Below the pieces are notes generated by a model. That model searched no databases and was not told the origin of the DNA. It saw only the letters and a list, made by a program, of their open reading frames with translations. Positions 16,654 through 25,600 of a DNA stretch of 64,000 nucleotides are shown here, in pieces. Position 1 is the stretch's first letter; every line of letters starts with the position of its first letter. Made by a program: the position numbers and the translations under genes. The stretch is from Oxalobacteraceae bacterium (GTDB taxonomy: Bacteria; Pseudomonadota; Gammaproteobacteria; Burkholderiales; Burkholderiaceae_D), in NCBI GenBank assembly GCA_027490465.1, contig JAIXXZ010000086.1:1-64000 (forward strand), read 5' to 3'.

Positions 16654-17380
16654 GGGCGAGATAAACCTCTTTGACACGGGCATCGTTTTGCACATCGCTG
16701 GTTGGGCCAGAGGCAATGATCTGTCCTTGATCCAGCACCGTCAGAGAATCACAAATATCCTTGATGAAGTCGAGATCGTGCTCGACGATCAGCAGTGAGC
16801 ATTGCGCTTTGATAGGCTGCAGCAACTCACCCGTTGCACGACGCTCTTGCGGGCTCATGCCTGCCGTGGGTTCATCGAGCAGCAGCAGTCTGGGCTTGAG
16901 CGCCAGGGCCATCGCAATTTCCAGCCACTGCTGCTGACCGTGCGAAAGCTCTCCTGCCAGATCGTATTGACGCTCTCTGAGACGGAAACGATCCAGATAA
17001 TGAATGACTTCCGCATGCAAACTCTCGCGCGAACTTGAACGCAGCAGGCCCCAGATGGATTGATGCGCCTGCAATGCGATGAGCATATTGTCGTACACGG
17101 CGATCTCGGGAAGTATCGCCGTGATTTGAAACTTTAGGCTCAGGCCTGCACGCGAGCGCTCTTGCGGTGTGAGCGTCGTGATGTCCTTACCCGCCAGATG
17201 AATCGTGCCGGCCGTCGGAATCTCTGCACCTGCCAGACATTTGAGCAAGGTACTTTTACCGGAACCATTCGGGCCAATCAGGCCATGAAACTCATGATCA
17301 TCAACGACCATGTCAGCCGATGACAGCGCGGTCAGTGTTCCATAAATTTTCGATACACCACGAACTTGCAGCAGGCTCAT
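16646..17380 (-). CDS. Branched-chain/amide ABC transporter ATPase (LivG/UrtD type)
   Basis: The 244-residue ATPase has Walker A GPNGSGKSTLLKCL and Walker B LLLLDEPTAGMSPQE. Its signature is unusual, LSHGQQQWLEIAMAL, in place of LSGGQ. The LSHGQ..WLEI form is what I know from UrtD urea-transporter ATPases, so it points to an amide/urea rather than an amino-acid importer. It overlaps livM by 4 bp and livF by 8 bp, implying a single translationally coupled unit. Confidence 0.9.
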   Translation of the reverse strand: MSLLQVRGVSKIYGTLTALSSADMVVDDHEFHGLIGPNGSGKSTLLKCLAGAEIPTAGTIHLAGKDITTLTPQERSRAGLSLKFQITAILPEIAVYDNMLIALQAHQSIWGLLRSSSRESLHAEVIHYLDRFRLRERQYDLAGELSHGQQQWLEIAMALALKPRLLLLDEPTAGMSPQERRATGELLQPIKAQCSLLIVEHDLDFIKDICDSLTVLDQGQIIASGPTSDVQNDARVKEVYLAHV

Positions 17381-18435
17381 GATTGAACCCCTGTATCAGT
17401 TTTGTTGGTCGCGACGCTATCGTCTTTTTTACCGAAAAAGAAATTGCGACTTCGATCGCGCATCACGAAGCCCATCAGCCCGGTTGGACGGAACAGCACG
17501 GTCGCCAACAGCAGCAAGCCCAGCAAAATCGGCCAACCTGTCTCAAGAAAATTTTTGACAGTCGGGCCAAAAAACTCGACCTGTGGCAAAAGAAAATTCA
17601 TCAGATCCAGTACCGTCACGCCAATGATGGCGCCGACCAGGGTGCCCACGCCACCAAATAGTACGTACAGCACTGCTTGCGTCGAGAGTACCGGGCCAAG
17701 CTGGCCGGGGCCGACAAAACCCTCATGAAAAGCGAACAGTGCGCCAGATATGCCGGCAATCATGCCAGCGAGAGAAAAAATCACCGCCTTGAAGGTTTGG
17801 ACGTTATAGCCCAGAAAGGCAATACGGCTTTCTTGCTGACGAATACCCGCCAACACCAGACCAAATTGCGATCGCACCAGCCATCGACAGCCAAGATAAA
17901 TCACGATCAGCAGGAACAGCGCCATGTAGCAAAACAGCATGCCCTCCTCAATTTCCAATTCACCCGCCGTCAGGCGAGCCAGTGAGGAAATACCATTCTG
18001 TCCACCGACATACGACCAGCCACGTGCAAGCCGCTCGATCACATACGAGCCCGTCATGGTGCCCAGTGCGACGAAAGCCAGAGAGGGAATACGCTTGCCT
18101 AAAATGACGAGCAGCGCCATCAGGAATGCAAGTACCAAGCCGATCGTGGCGGCCACCGGCAACAAAACAAACACGGAACTGACGCCCGTTTTTTGCGATA
18201 GCAAGGCGACCGAGTAACCTGCGACACCAAAAAAGAGTGCCTGTCCAAAACTCATGATGCCGGCATAACCCCAGACAAGGTCAAAGGAAATCGCCAGCAA
18301 CGCCAGGATAAAAATCTTGGTGACGAACAGAACCCAGAAGTTTTCAAGAAACGGCGGCAAAACCAAGGCCAGCAGCAATAGTGCTATCTCGATGACCGTC
18401 AACACGTTAATCGTAGGTGAGCGAACTTCTTGCAT
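17377..18435 (-). CDS. Branched-chain/amide ABC transporter permease (LivM/UrtC type)
   Basis: The 352-residue inner-membrane protein has about nine to ten hydrophobic helices and the LivM family signature ISFDLVWGYAGIMSFGQALFFG, then GGVGTLVGAIIG near the C-terminal coupling helix. It would form the heteromeric channel with the LivH-type protein. It starts 73 bp after the binding-protein gene, with a strong hairpin in that gap, and overlaps livG at its 3' end. Confidence 0.9.
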   Translation of the reverse strand: MQEVRSPTINVLTVIEIALLLLALVLPPFLENFWVLFVTKIFILALLAISFDLVWGYAGIMSFGQALFFGVAGYSVALLSQKTGVSSVFVLLPVAATIGLVLAFLMALLVILGKRIPSLAFVALGTMTGSYVIERLARGWSYVGGQNGISSLARLTAGELEIEEGMLFCYMALFLLIVIYLGCRWLVRSQFGLVLAGIRQQESRIAFLGYNVQTFKAVIFSLAGMIAGISGALFAFHEGFVGPGQLGPVLSTQAVLYVLFGGVGTLVGAIIGVTVLDLMNFLLPQVEFFGPTVKNFLETGWPILLGLLLLATVLFRPTGLMGFVMRDRSRNFFFGKKDDSVATNKTDTGVQS

Positions 18436-18465
18436 GGCTTGAGGCTCTTGATGGGGAATTTACAA

Positions 18466-18493
18466 GGAGGGCAAGCCCGCAGGCCTGCCCTCC
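18466..18493 (-). promoter_or_regulatory. Intercistronic hairpin between binding-protein and livM genes
   Basis: A GC-rich stem GGAGGGCA/TGCCCTCC around a 12-nt centre lies in the 73-bp gap, 15 bp beyond the binding-protein stop. There is no T-run, so it is more likely an mRNA-stabilising or partly attenuating hairpin than a full terminator. Such hairpins often raise binding-protein output over the membrane subunits. Confidence 0.55.
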
Positions 18494-18508
18494 GGCTAGC
18501 ACAACGCT

Positions 18509-19735
18509 TTATGCGCACTCTCCCGGCGCCACCATCTTGCTTGATTCGACGACCTTGTACTGACCGCCTTTGGAGACGGCGATGTACATGTTCATCTTCA
18601 GGTGACGCGTACCTGGGACCATTTCGCAGCCGCCGCCAGGACCATCTTTCAGTTTTGCATGGTCGAGTGCCGCTGCCACTGCATCACGCTTGACGCTCTT
18701 GGCTTCCTTGACGGCTTCGGCCCAGAGCATCAGACCACGCCACATACCGGTTGCACCGCCACCTGCGCAGAAACGCGACTTGTCACCGAACTGCGCCTTG
18801 TAGTTGTTGAAGATCTTGGCGCCCATCGGGTCATTAATGGCCGAGAAATAGTCGAGGCAAGTTGCCAGGCCTTCAATCTCGTTTGCGGGCGTGATACCCA
18901 GCGCGTTTTCATCGTAGTACACGCAGGCCAGACGACCACCTTTTTTACCGAATCCGGCTTCATGCAATTGCTTGAAGAGCGCGCCCACACCGGGTGGAAT
19001 GGTCGTGTTAAACACCACATTCACGCCCGAGGTCATGATCTTGTTGACCGTTGCGCTGTACTCGGTATGGTCAACCGGGAAGTATTCTTCTCCGATGACT
19101 TCACCACCATGCTTCTTGATGACTTTCTTGGCGTATTCGTTGAGTGTGTGAGGCCACACATAGTCAGCGGAAGGCAGGTAGAACTTTTTGCCGCCATTCT
19201 TGATCAGCCATGGGATAAAGGTGTCGCACTGCTGCGCAGGGGATGGCCCGGTGCAGAACAGATTGGGCGTGCACTCCTTGCCTTCGTACAGCTGCGGGTA
19301 GATGTACAGAGTCTTGCCGCGATTGACGATGGTGTCCTTGATCGCATTACGCATGGAGCTGGTGATGCCACCGAAGACGACATCCACCTTGTCCTGCGTA
19401 ACCAGTTTGCGAACCTTGGTCACGGCCAATTGCTCATTGGTCGCAGTATCTTCAAGAATCATTTGCAGCGGACGGCCGAGCAGGCCACCACCTTTATTGA
19501 TTTCCTCGATCACCATCTTGGCGACGTTGGCATTCGGAATACCACCCCAACTGATCGGACCCGTCAGGTCAGTCGCAATACCGACCTTGATCGGATCAGC
19601 CGCCCACACGCCTTTGGGCTGCAAAAGATAACTGCCACCGCCGAGGGCAACCAGACCGGCCATCAGACTTGTGCGCTGTGCAAATAAACGCCGCGAGTAG
19701 GACTCGAGGTGATCGTTGTGTTTCTTGTCGCTCAT
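18509..19735 (-). CDS. Periplasmic amide/urea-type substrate-binding protein
   Basis: I start at the ATG at 19735 (408 residues). The leader SYSRRLFAQRTSLMAGLVALGG looks like a twin-arginine-type signal. The mature protein has the Peripla_BP_6 pattern of UrtA/FmdD/AmiC proteins: KVGIATDLTGPISWGG, EEINKGGGLLGRPL, FGGITSSMRNAI, then LYEGKECTPNLFCTGPSPAQQ, which resembles the UrtA-type NxxYxG region. It should bind a small amide- or urea-like molecule and deliver it to LivHMGF. It lies 5 bp after livH; the terminal amidase supports an amide ligand. Confidence 0.88.
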   Translation of the reverse strand: MSDKKHNDHLESYSRRLFAQRTSLMAGLVALGGGSYLLQPKGVWAADPIKVGIATDLTGPISWGGIPNANVAKMVIEEINKGGGLLGRPLQMILEDTATNEQLAVTKVRKLVTQDKVDVVFGGITSSMRNAIKDTIVNRGKTLYIYPQLYEGKECTPNLFCTGPSPAQQCDTFIPWLIKNGGKKFYLPSADYVWPHTLNEYAKKVIKKHGGEVIGEEYFPVDHTEYSATVNKIMTSGVNVVFNTTIPPGVGALFKQLHEAGFGKKGGRLACVYYDENALGITPANEIEGLATCLDYFSAINDPMGAKIFNNYKAQFGDKSRFCAGGGATGMWRGLMLWAEAVKEAKSVKRDAVAAALDHAKLKDGPGGGCEMVPGTRHLKMNMYIAVSKGGQYKVVESSKMVAPGECA

Positions 19736-19739
19736 TTGA

Positions 19740-20597
19740 CTAACTCCTCCGTTTAGAAAGAAGGCCATCTGGCCGGAATTTCACTACCATAATGGCAATG
19801 ACAAACACCATCACATCTGCCACCACGGGCTTGATGACCCAAGGTAAGGCAGCACTTATTGACCCAACCAGGGTCGATCCAGCAACTGATCCTTGCAAAC
19901 CACCCACACCACCCAGCATGACTGCCAAAAACGCTTTGATCAGGAAGGTCACGCCCATATCGGCGTTCAGGGGATACAAAGGCACCATCAGTGCGCCGGC
20001 GAGACCTGCCAGAGCAGCACCAAAAGCAAAGGTAACGGAGTAAACACGATTGACGGGGATACCGGAGGCGCGTGCCAGCATGGGATTTTCCAGTGCAGCG
20101 CGAACCTTGAGTCCGAAATTTGTTTTCTTGAACAAGAGCCAGCAACCCAGCAGCACCAGCAAAGTGACCACAATCACGACGCTGCGCCATTTGGAAATCG
20201 CGAGATCCCCGAACATGATGGGACCATCGAGCGGCGCTACTACCGTATAGAACTGACCACCGAGCGCAGTACGAACCGCTTCGCGAATGACCAGGCCAAT
20301 TGCGTAGGTGCCGAGCATGGCAACTACCGGTGTCGCATAGAAGCGTCGAATCGCAAAGCGTTCGAGAAACAGACCGACCACGCCCACGATGATGGGCGCA
20401 CACACCATGCCCATCCATGGCGGCACACCGGCTCTGTCGAGAAAAAATACGCTGTAGGCACCCAGCAGGAGAAACTCACCGTGGGCGAAATTGAAGATAC
20501 CCATCATGCTGGCAATGACGCCAAGGCCCAGCACGATAATGACGAATACGGCCGTATATGCCAGCAGGTCAAACAAAAACGGCAAAATCGAATTCAT
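19740..20597 (-). CDS. Branched-chain/amide ABC transporter permease (LivH/UrtB type)
   Basis: The protein (285 residues from the ATG at 20597, with GGAG eleven bases upstream) is a hydrophobic LivH-type permease. It has GLGVIASMMGIFNFAHGEFLLLGAY near the N-terminus, an EAVRTALGG loop, ALENPMLARASGIPVNRVY (cytoplasmic coupling region), and AVMLGGVGGLQGSVAG. An upstream ATG at 20630 is possible. It is the first gene of the operon, so the operon promoter should lie in 20600-20760. Order livH, binding protein, livM, livG, livF, amidase. Confidence 0.9.
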   Translation of the reverse strand: MNSILPFLFDLLAYTAVFVIIVLGLGVIASMMGIFNFAHGEFLLLGAYSVFFLDRAGVPPWMGMVCAPIIVGVVGLFLERFAIRRFYATPVVAMLGTYAIGLVIREAVRTALGGQFYTVVAPLDGPIMFGDLAISKWRSVVIVVTLLVLLGCWLLFKKTNFGLKVRAALENPMLARASGIPVNRVYSVTFAFGAALAGLAGALMVPLYPLNADMGVTFLIKAFLAVMLGGVGGLQGSVAGSTLVGSISAALPWVIKPVVADVMVFVIAIMVVKFRPDGLLSKRRS

Positions 20598-21097
20598 CCG
20601 GCTTTGGCTCCAATCGATACTGGAAATCAAACTCGTGAGACCGATACTGCATTTGACGCAACTGCGCTCGCCGTGAGGAACCGCTGGCGTGCTGACACGC
20701 TTTCAATAAGCGAAAGTTACTGTATCACAATTATTTTCCCGGGCTGACGAATAACCCTAGCGCTGGGAAGCCCGATTGGTCAGCTCGGCCAAAGCCCTTC
20801 CACCATGCCTGCGCGCGCACGGCAGGATGATTGGCAAACGGATTGAACAAAATGTGTACGAATGCTGGAAACACTGCGTCTAGGCAGGACGATGATGCTG
20901 ACCTGAACGCTGTTGAGTGAATACTCGGCGCGACGCCCGGCGTCCGGCGTCCGGCGTCCGGCGTCCGGCAACCAATGCGTTACCATCACCGCTGGCGCAG
21001 AGAGTTCCGATATTTTTTTGGCAATTTCAAGCCTGTACGCTTAGCCGGCCAAGGCCGACGCGGCATTCGATCACAACGTAATTGAAGGAGTTTATCC
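20598..21097. other. 500-bp divergent intergenic region
   Basis: No credible gene is present. It separates the amide-transport operon (leftwards) from the TerB-like gene (rightwards). It contains a 7-bp tandem repeat (20934..20968) and an AAGGAG site (21085-21090), eight bases before the TerB-like start. I could not pick promoters with confidence. Confidence 0.6.
20934..20968. repeat. Heptanucleotide tandem repeat (CGTCCGG)n
   Basis: Four perfect CGTCCGG units (20941..20968) are preceded by one unit with a single mismatch (CGCCCGG, 20934..20940). The tract lies about 130 bp upstream of the TerB-like gene and is non-coding in any supported gene. Slipped-strand copy-number change is plausible. 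Confidence 0.8.
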
Positions 21098-21511
21098 ATG
21101 GGATTGTTTGACATGTTCAAAGGCGCGCCACCCGCGCTGACACCAAAACTGGTTCTCGCAGTGGGCTTGCTACACATGATTCATGCCGATGGCGAGGTCG
21201 AGGCTGAGGAAATCGGACAAGTCCTGCAGGCGCTGGGCAACGACAAAGCCTTGTTCGACGATGCGGGCAAGTACGCAAAATCCAAAGATGTCGATGCGTT
21301 TCTGGCTGAGTCAGCGACTTTGCTGAATGAAGATCAGAAGCTTTGCGTCTTGCTCAACCTGTATGACTCCCTGCTCTCGGATGGTGTGGCAGCGCCCGAG
21401 GAACAGGCGCTGCTGAATCGTTTCATGATGGCTTACGGTGTCAGCGAAGCGACCCTGCAGCCGTATGCACTCGGCATCTCTGTCAAGAACAACCGAAAAA
21501 TACTGGGATAA
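21098..21511 (+). CDS. Single-domain TerB-like protein
   Basis: The 137-residue protein is an all-helical TerB-like domain: LTPKLVLAVGLLHMIHADGEVEAEEIGQVLQAL, a DVDAFLAESATLLNEDQKLCVLLNLYDSLLSDG segment with the acidic metal-site-like residues, and a tail SVKNNRKILG. TerB family proteins are linked to tellurite and stress responses and bind metals; the actual role here is unknown. The same helical pattern, including the LCxLLNxxDS and KNxxxxG endings, occurs twice at the N-terminus of the 993-residue protein at 32835..35816. They are paralogues within one window. An AAGGAG site precedes the ATG. Confidence 0.75.
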   Translation: MGLFDMFKGAPPALTPKLVLAVGLLHMIHADGEVEAEEIGQVLQALGNDKALFDDAGKYAKSKDVDAFLAESATLLNEDQKLCVLLNLYDSLLSDGVAAPEEQALLNRFMMAYGVSEATLQPYALGISVKNNRKILG

Positions 21512-21514
21512 ACC

Positions 21515-22114
21515 TCACAGTAGCTGACAGGCCTCACCGAATGTCAGCCGCGGCAAGCGATCCATCACCTTTGATGGATCGCCATAACCCAGTGCGCACA
21601 GAAAATTTGATTTCACGCTGCCGCTGTCGAAGAAGGTCTTGTCGACCAGTGCATTGTCGAATCCCGACATGGGGCCGCAATCCAGTCCGATCGCACGCGC
21701 GGCCATGATCAGATATGCGCCCTGCAGCGAGCCATTGCGAAAAGCGAAGCTCTCACGCACCGCACGTTTTTCGTCGCCAGTAAACATCGCAGCGAAATCC
21801 GGATTGTGCGGAAATGTCTTGTGCAGCTGCGTATGAAAATCAGTGTCGTGCGCAATGATGGCGACTACCGGTGCGCTCATGGTCTTGTCCACATTGCCCG
21901 GCGAGAGCGCTGGCCGCAGGCGCTCCTTTGCTTCGGCCGTTCGCAAAAACACCAGGCGGGCCGGCTGACTGTTGGCCGAGGTCGGGCAAAATTTCATCAG
22001 CTCATAAAGATCTTCGAGCTGCTGATCACTCACGGGACGATCCGTCCAGCCGTTCTGGCTCCGGGCATGGGTAAACAAGGTGCTGACTGCGGTGCTATCG
22101 ATTACGGTGTGCAT
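21515..22114 (-). CDS. RutE/HadB-like nitroreductase family enzyme
   Basis: The 199-residue flavoprotein has the short nitroreductase pattern of RutE (malonic semialdehyde reductase) relatives: FTHARSQNGWTDRPVS, LMKFCPTSANSQPAR (FMN phosphate region), APVVAIIAHD and GPMSGFDNALVDKTFF. It would use FMN and NAD(P)H to reduce an aldehyde or a nitro/quinone compound. No other rut genes are next to it, so pyrimidine catabolism cannot be assumed. It is convergent with the TerB-like gene, only 3 bp apart. Confidence 0.88.
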   Translation of the reverse strand: MHTVIDSTAVSTLFTHARSQNGWTDRPVSDQQLEDLYELMKFCPTSANSQPARLVFLRTAEAKERLRPALSPGNVDKTMSAPVVAIIAHDTDFHTQLHKTFPHNPDFAAMFTGDEKRAVRESFAFRNGSLQGAYLIMAARAIGLDCGPMSGFDNALVDKTFFDSGSVKSNFLCALGYGDPSKVMDRLPRLTFGEACQLL

Positions 22115-22190
22115 GAGACCTCCAACAAGAATCCGTCAGTGTAACGGCTACGACCCAAACGATCACTGACGAGACAATGGCAATACCTGA

Positions 22191-22322
22191 GAAAGCGCTC
22201 ATGAAAGAGAGCCGGAAAGTCTTTCTGCAAAATCATTCGTGATGAGTCCTTGATTTGGCGTGGCCCCGCGTCGCACGGCGACGCTGGTTCGCCGTACAAC
22301 GTGGACTTATTCAACGCCTCCC
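22191..22322 (+). repeat. Intergenic repeat family, copy A
   Basis: This ~130-bp element shares a core with copies at 27904..28033, 32700..32830 and, inverted, 38294..38381. The core has GTCGCACGG, CGCTGG, TCGCC and TACAACG, and ends TTATTCAACGCCTCC. All four lie in non-coding DNA. The common end, read as GGAGGCGTTGAATAA on the other strand, looks like the terminus of a small mobile element. Confidence 0.7.
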
Positions 22323-22438
22323 CAACATATCAAAAAATTAATTTGTATTTTCAAATTCGCAAAGAACCCTGCTCAAGCCCGGGTGCACCCTGACAAACAC
22401 CGGACGCATCCTCAACAAATACTCGACCGACCACAAAT

Positions 22439-22452
22439 AGAACGATCGTTCT
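22439..22452. promoter_or_regulatory. Perfect 14-bp palindrome, probable repressor operator
   Basis: AGAACGATCGTTCT is a perfect palindrome, 165 bp before the MMPL transporter start, inside the region where its promoter should be. Palindromes of this size and base composition are typical TetR-family operators, which often control RND/MMPL exporters. No tetR gene is adjacent in the window. Confidence 0.5.
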
Positions 22453-22617
22453 GTTAAGATGTGGCTTGCTTCGGTGGCGTAGCGATCGGTCGGCACTATC
22501 GATTGGTCTAAGAGCCGATACGGTGTCTGTGATCCACGATCGCCCGTCGCCCCCGTCTGAAGCGCCTCATCTTCGGGGTGGCATTCCACACAACAACGAC
22601 AACAAGGAGACCGGCCC

Positions 22618-25600
22618 ATGCGCGGTTACATAGAATTCATCGTTCGTTTTCGCTGGGCCGTGCTCGCAGCGGTATTGATTGCCACTGTTTTCCTGCATTT
22701 CCGTGGACAGGCGCTGACCGTGATTATTGACCCCAACAATATCGTCCCGCGCTCGCATCCTTTCGTCGCCACCACACTCAAGGTCGAAGAAGTGTTCGGA
22801 TCGCGCTATGTCGGTGTGATCGGTATTACGCCGAAAAACGGCGATGTGTTCGATCCCAAGGTGCTGGAGAAAGTCCAGCGTATTACGGGCAAGCTGCGTG
22901 AAACACCGCGCGTGGTGAAAGCCAATCTGTTGTCAGTGTCGGCACGCCGCGCAAAGGATATACGCGGCACCGAAGAAGGCATGGAAGTGCGGCAGATGAT
23001 GACCGATGTGCCCACCACCCCCGAGCAGATGGCCGCGCTGAAAGATGCTTTGCAGCGGAACACGGCCTATATGAATTCGGTGGTTTCCAACGACTTCAAG
23101 ACGATTACCGTGCTCGCCGAAGTGCGTGACGCGACACCCGCAGAGCTGAAAGAAGGCAAAGGCGGATTCAGCTATGTCAACAAAAAGATCGAGGATATCG
23201 TCGCAGCCGAGCGCGATGATTCAGTGGATATTGTGGTGACTGGCTACCCGGCATTTCTTGCGCTGCTGGAGCAGTTCTCGGGACGCGGTGGTCTGCTATT
23301 GCTGATTGCGATTGGTGTGATCGGCATCATCCACTACGAAGCCTTCCGCACAATACAAGGGCTGATACTACCGCTGGTCACACCCATCGTTGCCGTGACC
23401 TGGGGCAAAGGCTTCATGGGACTGGCAGGTGTACCGCTGGATATCTTCAACATGTCAACGCCCATTCTGATTCTTGCCGTCGGTGCGGGACATGCGGTCC
23501 AGATGCTCAAGCGTTATTACGAAGAGTACAACCTGCTGCGCGCGAATCCCGCGCTCTCGCCGCGTGAAGCCAACCGCATGGCGGTAGTTGAATCGATCGT
23601 CAAGATCGGACCCGTGATGCTGACTGCTGGACTGGTCGCTGCCGCCGGTTTCCTGTCGCTGATGATCTTTGATATCGTCTCGATTCGAGTCTTCGGTATT
23701 TTTGCTGGCATCGGCATTCTGTCGGTGCTGGTCATTGAAATGACCTTCATTCCCGCACTGCGTGCCGTTCTGCCTCCACCCGGTGAGAAAGAGGCGCGCA
23801 TGGAGCGCGAAGAACGTGTGTGGGATCGCATCACCGGCTTTTATGCTGACCTGATGCTGGGTGAGAAGCGCTCACGTATCTTCATTGCCGCCGGCATCAT
23901 CGTTGCCGTTGCAATTGCAGGCATGACCCAGCTCAAAATCGAGAGCGCGCTGAAGAAGTACTTCGATCCCGATTTGCCACTGATGGTGGCAGACCAAAAG
24001 CTCAATGAGCGCATGGCCGGCACGAATAACATCTATCTGATGATCGAAGGCGATCAACCCGATGCGATCAAGGACCCGGCGGTTCTCAAGGCAATGGACG
24101 AATTGCAGACCTTCATCACGGCGCAGCCTAACATCGGCAAAGTGATTTCGATTTCCGAATTCATCAAGCGCATGAATCAGTCGATGAACGCGGACAAGCC
24201 CGAGTTCTTCCGCATTCCGGACCAGCAAGCGACGATTGCCGAGTATCTGCTGCTGTATTCGATGTCGGGAGAGCCAGGTGATTTCGATCCTTATGTCGAT
24301 TACGACTACAAGATGGCAAATATGGTCATCTTCACGCACAGCGACAGCACGTCAGATCTCCATCTGCTCTGGAAAGACATCCAGGGCTTTGTCGCGCAAA
24401 AATTTCCGCCCAATATACGCGTGAATATTGGTGGCAGCGTCGCTCAGAGCGCTGCAATCACTGAGGTCATCGTCAAGGACAAGATCCTGAACGTGGTGCA
24501 GATTGCCAGCGTGGTCTTCATCGCTGCAGCGCTGGTATTCCGTTCGCTGATTGCAGGCGTGCTGGTGGTGACACCTTTGCTGCTCTCGGTGCTGGTGAAT
24601 ATGGGGCTGATGGGCTGGCTCGGCATGCGCCTGAATGTACCTACTGCGCTGACCTCGGCGCTGGCGATCGGTATCGGTGCGGATTACGCGATCTACATGC
24701 TGTTCCGTCTGCGCGAGGAAATCGCGCGCGGCACCGATGTTGATGCTGCGTTCCGCAAGGTACTCAAGACAGCCGGCAAGGCCTGTCTGTTCGTGGCCTC
24801 GGCCGTCGCGGGTGGTTATGCGGTGCAGGCAGGTTCACGTGGCTACTACCCACACACCTGGAACGCCATCCTGATCGGCACCGCCATGTTAGTGAGCGTG
24901 ACAGCGGCATTAACAGTCATGCCAGCACTGGTACTGAAATTCCGACCTAAATTCATTTTTAATGGAGGTGATGTGAACACGACATCCGGAAACAAACGCG
25001 CGGGACTGGCTATGGTCGCCGCACTCGGTCTGAGCGCCCTTCTGATGGGCACCCTCCCCACTAAAGCCTGGGCGCTGTCGGCGACCGAAATCATGGACAA
25101 GAATTTCATGGTCGCGAAATACGCCGACTCCACTTCCGAGAGCACGATGACGCTGACGAACAAGTCGGGTCAGAAACGAGTTCGCAAGACCTTCGGCACG
25201 AGCAAGCTCGAGCCCAACGGCATCGATAACAAACGCATGACGCGCTTTCTGGAGCCTACCGATGTCAAAGGCACGGTCTCCATGCTGATCGAGCACACGG
25301 ACAAGGATGATGACATCTGGATCTATCTGCCCAGCGTGAAGAAAGTGCGGCGGCTGATTTCGTCGAACAAAAAAGACAGCTTTGTGGGCACTGATTTTTC
25401 TTACGGCGATGTGATCGGACACAAGGTCAAGGAGTGGACTCACACCATGCTCAAAGACGAAGAGGTCGATGGCACACCCTGCTTCGTGATCGAGTCCATA
25501 CCCAAGGACGGTACCATCAAAGCCAATACCGGCTATTCCAAGCGCATCGTCTGGATTCAGAAAGACAATTTCGTCACCTTGAAATCGGTCGCCTACGATG

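Noticed and set aside
18602-19687. 361-codon plus-strand ORF opposite the substrate-binding protein
   Set aside because: Antisense shadow of a gene with clear family motifs, signal sequence and operon context.
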